Of a DNA stretch of 9,477 nt, positions 1 through 5,458 are shown piece by piece; position 1 is the first letter of the stretch; each line of letters opens with the position of its first letter. The notes under the pieces are model-generated. The model was not told the origin of the DNA and did no database searches. It saw only the letters and a list, made by a program, of their open reading frames with translations. Origin of the DNA: an uncultured Clostridia bacterium (GTDB lineage Bacteria; Bacillota_A; Clostridia; Christensenellales; CAG-138); the NCBI GenBank assembly GCA_946623765.1, contig CAMORL010000057.1:1-9477 (forward strand). The letters are read 5' to 3'. The translations under genes were made by a program, and so were the position numbers.

Positions 1-43
1 GTCTGCTTCTCGGACGACGGGGACGCAGTTTACGATCTTCCAT
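1..43 (-). CDS. rpsR: Ribosomal protein S18, N-terminal fragment (runs off the window)
   Basis: Only the first 14 codons are visible. They begin at the ATG at 43-41 and read MEDRKLRPRRPRSR, a short, very basic N-terminus as expected for bacterial S18, a 30S subunit protein that pairs with S6 on the platform. A strong AGGAGG ribosome binding site lies at the usual distance upstream (about 49-54). The gene follows ssb by 24 nt on the same strand, and rpsF-ssb-rpsR is the standard bacterial order. The identification rests mainly on this synteny, because the conserved S18 core is outside the window. Confidence 0.8.
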   Translation of the reverse strand, partial: MEDRKLRPRRPRSR

Positions 44-67
44 GTGATGCCTCCTGATAAATTTGAA

Positions 68-487
68 TTAAAACGGTAAGTCGTCGGTATTGATGTCGGT
101 GAATCCGGCGAGATCCTGGGCGGGCGCGGAAGGTCTCGGTGCGGAATAACCGCTGCCGGAATCGTCCGCCGCTTTCGGCGTCAGGAACTCGACTTCGTCT
201 GCCGATACATCAAGCGACATACGGGTCGTGCCGTCGGTTGCTTCGTAGGTACGCGCCTGCAGCTCGCCGATGACGGCGACCTTGCGTCCCTTCTGAAGGT
301 AACGCGCGCAGGTGTCGCCCAGCTGCCGCCAGGCGTTGATGCGGAAGAAATCCGTCTGTCTTTCTCCGCTCTGGTTTGCGAAGCGCCGGTTTACGGCGAT
401 GGTGAAGGTGCAGACAGTCACGCCGCTGGACGTGCTGCGCACTTCGGGGTCGCGAGTGAGGTTGCCGATCAAAGTAATCTTATTCAT
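68..487 (-). CDS. ssb: Single-stranded DNA-binding protein SSB
   Basis: The product is 139 residues and coats single-stranded DNA during replication, repair and recombination. Residues 1-105 form the OB fold: MNKITLIGNLTRDPEVR at the start, a conserved Trp at 53 in the NAWRQLG strand, and KGRKVAVIGEL around 67-76. A short Gly/Ser/Pro linker follows, then the acidic tip DINTDDLPF, the usual docking site for SSB partner proteins. The length is low in the normal range because the linker is short. The ATG at 487 has a GGAGGA site just upstream. The gene lies 42 nt after rpsF and 24 nt before rpsR and is co-transcribed with them, which is the ordinary bacterial arrangement. Confidence 0.97.
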   Translation of the reverse strand: MNKITLIGNLTRDPEVRSTSSGVTVCTFTIAVNRRFANQSGERQTDFFRINAWRQLGDTCARYLQKGRKVAVIGELQARTYEATDGTTRMSLDVSADEVEFLTPKAADDSGSGYSAPRPSAPAQDLAGFTDINTDDLPF

Positions 488-529
488 GCTGTCAAATTCC
501 TCCGTTCTTTCGTGCTGTTACTTTGGTGC

Positions 530-817
530 TTATGCTTCCTTGCGAGTGACCATGTAGCGCATGAGCCGTTCATCGTTGCGCATGTTGCGCTCGAGCTCAC
601 GGGGCAGTTCGGGATTTGCGTTGAACGCAACCAGAACATAATAGCCCTCGGTCTTGTAGTCGATCGGGTACGCAAGACGACGCTTGCCCCATACCTCGGT
701 CTTCTCGATCTCGCCGCCGTTTGCAGTGATAATGTCGGCAAACTTATCCATGACGACCTTATCCGCTTCTTCATCGAGTTCAGGCGTGATCACGTACAAA
801 ACTTCGTACTGATTCAT
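530..817 (-). CDS. rpsF: Ribosomal protein S6
   Basis: The product is 95 residues, normal for S6, a 30S platform protein that forms a heterodimer with S18. It starts MNQYEVLYVITPELDEE and carries the family motif WGKRRLAYPI near residues 43-52, followed by the strand YYVLVAFNANPE. The reading frame stays open upstream to an ATG at 910, but that ATG lies in the -35 box of the predicted promoter. The ATG at 817 has a perfect GGAGGTG site just upstream (about 823-829) and matches the family N-terminus, so it is the start. This is the first gene of the rpsF-ssb-rpsR operon. The protein has a short tail, ending RKEA. Confidence 0.96.
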   Translation of the reverse strand: MNQYEVLYVITPELDEEADKVVMDKFADIITANGGEIEKTEVWGKRRLAYPIDYKTEGYYVLVAFNANPELPRELERNMRNDERLMRYMVTRKEA

Positions 818-843
818 GTTTTTCACCTCCTTGTGGACTTGTG

Positions 844-866
844 GCCTTCTTTTGAAGGCAAGAAGG
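844..866 (-). promoter_or_regulatory. Hairpin in the rpsF leader, with two competing pairings
   Basis: The predicted rpsF leader (about 875-818) contains GCCTTC/GAAGGC, a 6-bp stem with a four-base loop (844-859). An alternative 7-bp stem, CCTTCTT/AAGAAGG, uses 845-851 with 860-866. The two pairings share bases and are mutually exclusive. The rpsF leader is where an S6:S18-binding autoregulatory RNA is known in many bacteria. I cannot match the bases to that motif with confidence, so the regulatory role is inference. Confidence 0.35.
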
Positions 867-881
867 ACCGTTAGCTTTCGT

Positions 882-910
882 ACTATATCACAACTTTTCC
901 GAGAATGCAA
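882..910 (-). promoter_or_regulatory. Sigma-A type promoter of rpsF-ssb-rpsR
   Basis: Read on the minus strand, a -35 TTGCAT (910-905) and a -10 TATAGT (887-882) are separated by exactly 17 bp. Transcription should start near 875, giving a leader of about 58 nt before the rpsF ATG. No other promoter-like pair is evident in front of the operon. Confidence 0.75.
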
Positions 911-1001
911 GGATTTTTTTCAGGTTTTACGCGGTTTTATTGCACATGACACGCATCGCTAAGGCGCCTGCGGCAGCATTGCATGCGCGCACAGGATTCC
1001 A

Positions 1002-1030
1002 TTGTCATCCGTCTTTTTTTATGTTATACT
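1002..1030 (+). promoter_or_regulatory. Extended -10 promoter of holA, predicted to give a leaderless mRNA
   Basis: The -35 TTGTCA (1002-1007) and -10 TATACT (1025-1030) are 17 bp apart, and TG at 1022-1023 forms an extended -10. The normal distance from the -10 puts the transcription start at about 1037, the A of the holA start codon. No Shine-Dalgarno-like sequence precedes the ATG; the bases there are the -10 region itself. Confidence 0.75.
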
Positions 1031-1036
1031 GTCGGC

Positions 1037-2023
1037 ATGAACGAAAGCGAGCTTTACAAACGCACAACCGCGAAAAAACTGTCCGGCGCATACCTCTTCG
1101 AAGGAACGGAGGAGCTGACCAAGCAGCAGGCGGTCGACCGGATCGTCGCGCTGCTGGATCCCGGCTTTCTGGATCTCAACCTCAAGCGGATGAAGGAACC
1201 GGACGTGATCGCCGTGCTCGACGCGATCCACGCCGTGCCGGTGTTCGACGCGTGCTCCGTCACGGTCTTTACGGACTTTGACGACGACGCGCTGTTTGAC
1301 GCGCTTGAAAAGCGAAATGCGCTTGAAGCGCTGTTCCGTCCGGAGGACGCGATCATCCTCTTTATACGCCGCGGCAAGGGCAAGGAAACGCCTTTCACCA
1401 AGCTGTTTTCAGAGCGTGATCGGTATGTTTCGTTCGATCCGCTGTCCGAGGAGCGCGCGCAGAATATGGTTGCGATGCTTTGTGCACGGCGCAGGGTCCG
1501 GCTCGACCGTCCGGAGGCGTACGCGCTTGTGGACATGGTCGGCACCGACGCATACCGACTCGAAAACGAGGTGTCGAAGCTCTGCGACTACGTCGGCGAC
1601 GGCGGCGTGATCACACGCGACGTACTGAAATTCATCGTTACGCCGTCGGTCGAATACGAGATCTTTCCGATGTTGAACGCGCTGCTTGCCGGCAACAAAA
1701 AAACCGCAATGCGCATGCTGACGGAAGCGATGGCGGACGGACAGGAAAATCCGCTGCGCGTCGCGGCGTTCCTCGAGGGGCGGCTCAAACAGATGCTGAT
1801 CGGCAAAGAACTGCTCGAAGAGAAGCGTCCGCGTCCCGAGATTCTGAAAACGATGGGCGGCAATCCGAAGGCGGCGGAGATCGCGCTGAAAAACGCGCAG
1901 AAATTCCCGCTCGGCAGGCTCAGAAGCGCAGTCGCCGCCTTTGCGGAGATCAACGCGCGGCTGAAAATGGGCGAAACGAACGAGACCGACGCCCTGATCC
2001 TTGCAATTTACAGAAGCTTTTGA
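1037..2023 (+). CDS. holA: DNA polymerase III delta subunit (clamp loader)
   Basis: The product is 328 residues, close to the usual 330-350. Delta opens the beta sliding clamp within the clamp-loader complex. The N-terminal domain begins with the family pattern SGAYLFEGTEELTKQQAVDR (about residues 15-34). The C-terminal collar domain is clear: EIFPMLNALLAGNKKTAMRM, then NPLRVAAFLEGRLKQML, then LGRLRSAVAAFAEINARLK and the end ALILAIYRSF. The frame stays open upstream to 983, but family alignment and the promoter place the start at the ATG at 1037. The gene is transcribed divergently from rpsF and stands alone. It ends 7 nt before a terminator hairpin shared with the convergent cob operon. The absence of a leader and ribosome binding site is unusual in Bacillota. 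Confidence 0.93.
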   Translation: MNESELYKRTTAKKLSGAYLFEGTEELTKQQAVDRIVALLDPGFLDLNLKRMKEPDVIAVLDAIHAVPVFDACSVTVFTDFDDDALFDALEKRNALEALFRPEDAIILFIRRGKGKETPFTKLFSERDRYVSFDPLSEERAQNMVAMLCARRRVRLDRPEAYALVDMVGTDAYRLENEVSKLCDYVGDGGVITRDVLKFIVTPSVEYEIFPMLNALLAGNKKTAMRMLTEAMADGQENPLRVAAFLEGRLKQMLIGKELLEEKRPRPEILKTMGGNPKAAEIALKNAQKFPLGRLRSAVAAFAEINARLKMGETNETDALILAIYRSF

Positions 2024-2030
2024 AACAGAA

Positions 2031-2053
2031 AAGCCGCACGAATTGTGCGGCTT
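2031..2053. terminator. Bidirectional terminator between holA and the cob operon
   Basis: A 9-bp perfect stem AAGCCGCAC/GTGCGGCTT closes a 5-nt loop. On the plus strand it is followed by GTTTTATT; on the minus strand the stem runs into TTTTC. It sits 7 nt after the holA stop and 3 nt after the cobC stop, so it can end both convergent transcripts. Confidence 0.85.
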
Positions 2054-2056
2054 GTT

Positions 2057-2629
2057 TTATTCGATCGGACGGACATTTCTTAAAATGAAACGCCCGTTAT
2101 CTTCCGTGCAGTCGACGAGATACCCGCCGAGGTTCGGCACGAACCAGTCGTAAAACTCCTTTTTCGGTTCGGCAAGCTGCCACAGAAGCGACATAATGAC
2201 GCCGCCGTGAACCACGAACGTCGCGTCGCCCTGCAGGTTCTGCACCGTTTCCGTGAACGCTCGCAGCACGCGCGCGTGAAACTCCGCCTGCGATTCGCCG
2301 TTCGGACACGCGCCGCGGCAGAGGTCGTCCACCCATGCGCGATATGCGGGATCGTGCTCCATTTCATCGGCGGAACGCCCTTCGAAATCGCCGAAGTCCA
2401 TTTCCTTCAGTCCTTCGACGACAATCTGCGCCGCGCACGGAAACAGGATCGCGGCGGTCTCCCGCGCACGTTTCAGCGGAGAGACGTATACCCGATCCAG
2501 CGCTGTGTCTTTTTTGTGCAGTTCCGCCGCTTTGCGCCCCTCCGGGCAGAGCGGTTCGTCGCTTCTGCCTACGTAGCGGCGCGCGGCGTTGCCCGCCGTC
2601 GTTCCGTGCCGGATCAATCTTATCTGCAT
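2057..2629 (-). CDS. cobC: Histidine phosphatase, probable alpha-ribazole-5'-phosphate phosphatase
   Basis: The product is 190 residues of the phosphoglycerate mutase-like superfamily. The RHG motif RLIRHGTTAGN carries the predicted phosphohistidine H8. SPLKRARETA (50-59) supplies a phosphate-binding Arg, KEMDFGDFEG (75-84) an acidic residue, and VVHGGVI (139-145) the second catalytic His at 141. Members of this family found in cobalamin operons remove the phosphate of alpha-ribazole phosphate or adenosylcobalamin 5'-phosphate, the last step of nucleotide-loop assembly. The specific substrate is inferred from the operon; the superfamily is certain. The ATG at 2629 was chosen over an upstream in-frame ATG because it begins the conserved strand and has a GGGGGAA site. 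It overlaps the preceding cobU-like gene by 10 nt, suggesting translational coupling. It is the last gene of the operon. Confidence 0.88.
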   Translation of the reverse strand: MQIRLIRHGTTAGNAARRYVGRSDEPLCPEGRKAAELHKKDTALDRVYVSPLKRARETAAILFPCAAQIVVEGLKEMDFGDFEGRSADEMEHDPAYRAWVDDLCRGACPNGESQAEFHARVLRAFTETVQNLQGDATFVVHGGVIMSLLWQLAEPKKEFYDWFVPNLGGYLVDCTEDNGRFILRNVRPIE

Positions 2630-2979
2630 TTCAATTCCCCCTTGATCACCGTCGGAATGCCTGCCGTAACGCGCACGACCGCCTCTGCTTCCTTTGCAAG
2701 CGCACAGCAAAGCCTGCCTGTCGCTTCGCGCCATGCGCGCTCCTTCGGATCGAGCGGAATCACGCCGCTTCCCACCTCACAGCAGAGCACCAGTTCCTTT
2801 TTGCGAAGACGCGGAAGAAGCTGTGCCGCGCGGTCCGGGTCGTTCCGCACGGTCGATTCGAGATCGACGAGCACCGGACGGTCGGAATCGACGTCCGGGC
2901 TCATGTCGGCGTCCGTATAGCCGAGCGCTTCTGCAACGCTCCTTTTGCCTGCCGCAAAACCGCCGAGAATCAGAACCAT
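2620..2979 (-). CDS. Short CobU-like P-loop protein lacking the guanylylation histidine
   Basis: The product is 119 residues, against about 170-185 for CobU. The N-terminus has a Walker A loop, MVLILGGFAAGKRS (GGxxxGKRS). The C-terminal half keeps the CobU pattern: LVLCCEVGSGVIPLD (63-77), then ATGRLCCALAKEAEAV (86-101) and VTAGIPTVIKGE (104-115), much like the ends of true CobU proteins. The middle segment of CobU is missing, including the RHR...GF.TVE region with the histidine that receives GMP. It lies between cobS and cobC and overlaps both by 10 nt, while a full-length CobU gene sits two genes upstream. The frame stays open far upstream through cobS, but the family N-terminus fixes the start at the ATG at 2979. 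The ribosome binding site is weak (AGGGCGG inside cobS). It may be a diverged paralogue with kinase-only or accessory function, or a relic; I cannot decide which. Confidence 0.82.
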   Translation of the reverse strand: MVLILGGFAAGKRSVAEALGYTDADMSPDVDSDRPVLVDLESTVRNDPDRAAQLLPRLRKKELVLCCEVGSGVIPLDPKERAWREATGRLCCALAKEAEAVVRVTAGIPTVIKGELKCR

Positions 2980-3746
2980 AGACTTGCCGCCCTTTCTGCA
3001 AGAACCAGCGCAAGCGTCATGGCGATCGCCGAGAGCGTAATCCCCGCCCCGGCAAGATCGCCGGACATGCCGCCGAACTGCTTCTTTGCCGTATATTTGA
3101 TTCGGAAAAACACACAAAGCCCCGCAAGGAGCATACCGCCCGCCGCAAGCGGCGAAAGCACCGCTGCGCCGCCGAGCGCAAGCACAACCCACAGGATCAG
3201 AATCCATACGGCGCTCTTCGACGCGGAATCGCGAAACGCGCGCTGCATGCCGCTGTCGCTGCCGGAGGGCAGAAGGCTCAGAAGCGAGCCGACTGCGCGG
3301 GAGAGCACGTGCGTGATCCCCAAAAGCCCGACCGTTTTCCAATCGAGCGGCAGCGCGGCGCAGAAACCGAAATACAGAAGCAGGTAGCAGCCGACGCCGA
3401 TCACGGCAAACGCGCCGCAATGCGGATCCTTGAGAATCGCACGCTTTTTTTCGGGCGCGGCGTGGCTTGCAAGCGCGTCGGTCATGTCGGCAAAGCCGTC
3501 CATATGGATGCCGCCGGACAGCAGAATCGGCAGCGCCGTGAACATGACCGCAGAGAGGATCGCGGGGAACGAAAGAAGGATCGAAAGCCAATACCAGAGG
3601 CACAGAAACCCGCCGATCACGACGCCCACCAGCGGCAGGGCGGACAGGACGTTTCTGAGACTGTAGGCGTTCCAATCGATCCGCGGCGTCGGCAGGATCG
3701 AAAAGGTGGAAAACGCGGAGACGACCGCGATCCAAAGCGTTTTCAT
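2970..3746 (-). CDS. cobS: Adenosylcobinamide-GDP ribazoletransferase (cobalamin synthase)
   Basis: The product is 258 residues and is an integral membrane enzyme that joins AdoCbi-GDP to alpha-ribazole (phosphate) to complete adenosylcobalamin. Family hallmarks are GGIHMDGFADMTDAL (about 78-92), the acidic membrane-interface motif; DPHCGAFAVIGVG (about 106-118), the usual D..xGxFG-like segment; and FGGMSGDLAGA (about 223-233). Several hydrophobic segments separate them (around 35-75, 115-150, 180-215 and 230-250). The ATG at 3746 has AAAGGAG upstream and overlaps the cobU stop codon as ATGA, a 4-nt overlap typical of coupled translation. The 3' end overlaps the short cobU-like gene by 10 nt. 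Confidence 0.95.
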   Translation of the reverse strand: MKTLWIAVVSAFSTFSILPTPRIDWNAYSLRNVLSALPLVGVVIGGFLCLWYWLSILLSFPAILSAVMFTALPILLSGGIHMDGFADMTDALASHAAPEKKRAILKDPHCGAFAVIGVGCYLLLYFGFCAALPLDWKTVGLLGITHVLSRAVGSLLSLLPSGSDSGMQRAFRDSASKSAVWILILWVVLALGGAAVLSPLAAGGMLLAGLCVFFRIKYTAKKQFGGMSGDLAGAGITLSAIAMTLALVLAERAASLWF

Positions 3747-4261
3747 AGGGGCAGATCTCCTTTCAGAGGAATCGGAATCCCGGCGACGGTTTCAAAAACG
3801 GCGTCTGCGCGCGCCGCGATCGCACGGTTCAGCGCGCCGAGCGCCGCAAGGTACGCGGTCGTTGCGGGATCGTACGGTACGCCGTCGTTTCCGATCTCGT
3901 CGGTCACGACGACCAGCCGGTCGCATTGCCGCTCCAGCGTTTCGATTCCGCGCAGCACGGCGTCATACGGATCGCGCGGAGGCTCGGCAGAGAACATTTC
4001 GTTTGCGGCAAGGTTGCCGAGATCCTCCAAAAGCACGCAGCCGCGCGCCGAAAGCCGAAGCGACGCAAGGTCGGTATACCGTTCGACGGTCTGAAATCCC
4101 TTGTCTTTGCGCAGGGCGCGGTGCCGCGCGATCCGCGCTTCGCCCTCCGCGCCGAACGGCTGCATGCAGGCAAGGTAGAACCGCGGCGAAAGACCGAGAC
4201 AGAGGGATTCGGCAAATTCGCTTTTCCCGGACGCGGAGCCGCCGGTCACCAGAATCAGCAT
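3743..4261 (-). CDS. cobU: Adenosylcobinamide kinase / adenosylcobinamide-phosphate guanylyltransferase
   Basis: The product is 172 residues, normal for the family. CobU phosphorylates adenosylcobinamide and then transfers GMP to give AdoCbi-GDP. The Walker A loop TGGSASGKS is at 6-14. RIARHRALRKDKGFQTVE (43-60) contains H47, in the position of the guanylylated histidine of characterised CobU. LLEDLGNLAANEMF follows, then VVVTDEIGNDGVPYDP and the C-terminal AGIPIPLKG. The ATG at 4261 has a GGGAGG site and overlaps the end of cobT by 7 nt; the stop overlaps the cobS start by 4 nt. All catalytic elements are present, so the operon does not need the shorter paralogue downstream for this reaction. 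Confidence 0.95.
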   Translation of the reverse strand: MLILVTGGSASGKSEFAESLCLGLSPRFYLACMQPFGAEGEARIARHRALRKDKGFQTVERYTDLASLRLSARGCVLLEDLGNLAANEMFSAEPPRDPYDAVLRGIETLERQCDRLVVVTDEIGNDGVPYDPATTAYLAALGALNRAIAARADAVFETVAGIPIPLKGDLPL

Positions 4262-5325
4262 CCTTCGCCTCCCTGCGGCACATACTGCGCAATACCGGTC
4301 TCAGAGAACGACACCGATCCGTTGTACACCGAAAGCGCCATATCGAAAAGCGGCAGCATGCACACGGCGCCGGTGCCTTCGCCGAGCTTCATGTCCGCAA
4401 AGAGGATCGGATCGAGCCCCAGCTCGTCGAGGATCGCCCGTGCGACGGGCTCCTTCGAGCAATGGCTTGCAAGCATCGCAACCCGGCAGTTCGGCACGAG
4501 CCTTGCGGCAGCGAGCGCGGCGACGGAGCTCGGAAGTCCGTCGATCAGGATCGGAAGCCGTTCCATGGCCGCGCCGATATAGAGCCCTGCAAGCCCCGCA
4601 AGGTCGAATCCGCCGAGCTTCATCAGCACGTCGAACGCATCGGACGGATCGGGGCGATTCACGGCGATCGCGCGCGAAATCGCGCTGCGCTTGCGCAAAA
4701 GCCCGGCGTCGGACAGTCCTGCGCCGCGTCCGGTGACGGTTTCGACCGGGAGCCCCAACAGGACCGCGGCGATTGCGGCGGACGTGGAGGTGTTGCCGAT
4801 GCCCATTTCGCCGGTGACCAGAATGTCGTCGCCGGCGGCTTTGCGCTCTTTCGCAAGGCGGATGCCGGCTTTGATCGCCTGTATCGCCTGCGCTTCGGTC
4901 ATGGCGGGACCTTTTGTCATGTTTGCCGTGCCGGAAGCGACGTGCAGATCATATACGTCCGGCACGCGCGACGCCATGCCGAGATCGACCGGGATCACGT
5001 CGGCACGGACGGTCTTTGCCATGAGACAGACGGAGGAGCGGTGCTCGCAGATGCGGCGCGCCATCGTCGCGGTAACGGACGCGTCGGTCTGCGTCACGCC
5101 CTCTTCGACGATTCCGTTGTCGGCGCAGAGCACGAGCACGGTGCGCTGTCTGAGCGAGACGGCTTCGCTTCCCGTGACGCCCGCGATGCGGCAGATCGCC
5201 GTTTCGAGCTTTCCGAGCCCGTCCAAAGGCTTTGCAATGCCGTCCCAATGCGCCTTTGCGCGTGCCGCCGCGTCCGCATCCTGCGGGGCGATTGATTCGT
5301 TCCAACTGAAAAAAGGTTCTCTCAT
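4255..5325 (-). CDS. cobT: Nicotinate-nucleotide--dimethylbenzimidazole phosphoribosyltransferase
   Basis: The product is 356 residues, matching the usual 350-360. CobT transfers phosphoribose from nicotinate mononucleotide to a lower-ligand base, making alpha-ribazole phosphate. Motifs in order are KPLDGLGKLE (32-41), CADNGIVEEGVTQT (67-80), GEMGIGNTSTSAAI (172-185), TGRGAGLSD (198-206), ASHCSKEPVA (286-295) and KLGEGTGA (313-320). E316 corresponds to the catalytic Glu of Salmonella CobT. The frame stays open upstream to 5643, but the ATG at 5325 gives the family N-terminus, lies just after the promoter and has an AGAGG site. It is the first gene of the operon and overlaps cobU by 7 nt. Base specificity cannot be read from the sequence. 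Confidence 0.96.
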   Translation of the reverse strand: MREPFFSWNESIAPQDADAAARAKAHWDGIAKPLDGLGKLETAICRIAGVTGSEAVSLRQRTVLVLCADNGIVEEGVTQTDASVTATMARRICEHRSSVCLMAKTVRADVIPVDLGMASRVPDVYDLHVASGTANMTKGPAMTEAQAIQAIKAGIRLAKERKAAGDDILVTGEMGIGNTSTSAAIAAVLLGLPVETVTGRGAGLSDAGLLRKRSAISRAIAVNRPDPSDAFDVLMKLGGFDLAGLAGLYIGAAMERLPILIDGLPSSVAALAAARLVPNCRVAMLASHCSKEPVARAILDELGLDPILFADMKLGEGTGAVCMLPLFDMALSVYNGSVSFSETGIAQYVPQGGEGC

Positions 5326-5358
5326 ACGGAATGCCTCTGTCTGTGTTTCGTTGAGATG

Positions 5359-5387
5359 ATTATAGCATCCGTCCCGAAAAAGGTCAA
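5359..5387 (-). promoter_or_regulatory. Near-consensus promoter of the cob operon
   Basis: On the minus strand a -35 TTGACC (5387-5382) and a perfect -10 TATAAT (5364-5359) are 17 bp apart, with TGC just before the -10 (extended -10). Transcription should start near 5352, leaving about 27 nt before the cobT ATG. That leader is far too short for a cobalamin riboswitch, which needs roughly 200 nt. Confidence 0.88.
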
Positions 5388-5404
5388 CGCCGCAGGAAAA
5401 TCGG

Positions 5405-5433
5405 TTGAAACGGCGGCGGGTTTCCGCTATAAT
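5405..5433 (+). promoter_or_regulatory. Consensus promoter of the 5459 lipoprotein gene
   Basis: TTGAAA (5405-5410) and TATAAT (5428-5433) are 17 bp apart. The predicted start is near 5440, giving a 5' leader of about 19 nt. The -35 box lies only 17 bp from the -35 box of the divergent cobT promoter, so the two polymerases would bind back-to-back and a regulator in the gap could affect both. Confidence 0.85.
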
Positions 5434-5458
5434 ACAAGGGAAAGCGAGGGATGAAGAA

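Noticed and set aside
818..910. Longer start for rpsF at the ATG at 910
   Set aside because: That ATG lies in the -35 box of the operon promoter, upstream of the predicted transcript start, and the extra residues do not fit S6.
911..1001. Extra small gene between the divergent rpsF and holA promoters
   Set aside because: An ATG at 983 is in frame with holA but lies upstream of the predicted promoter, and an ATG at 940 opens an Arg-rich frame running into holA out of frame; neither has coding support.
2335..3387. 350-codon plus-strand frame opposite cobC, the cobU-like gene and cobS
   Set aside because: It is low-complexity Arg/Ser/Pro-rich translation, antisense to three well-supported genes.
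2980..3735. N-terminal extension of the short CobU-like frame, giving a 371-residue protein
   Set aside because: The extension overlaps cobS in another frame and has no family signal; the CobU-like similarity starts exactly at the ATG at 2979.
3706..5295. 529-codon open frame on the plus strand opposite cobU and cobT
   Set aside because: It lies entirely antisense to recognisable enzymes, is rich in Arg, Ala and Gly with no domain pattern, and has no ribosome binding site; long antisense frames are expected at this GC content.
5326..5400. Cobalamin riboswitch upstream of cobT
   Set aside because: I looked for it because of the operon's function, but the promoter leaves only about 27 nt of leader and no B12-box-like sequence is evident.
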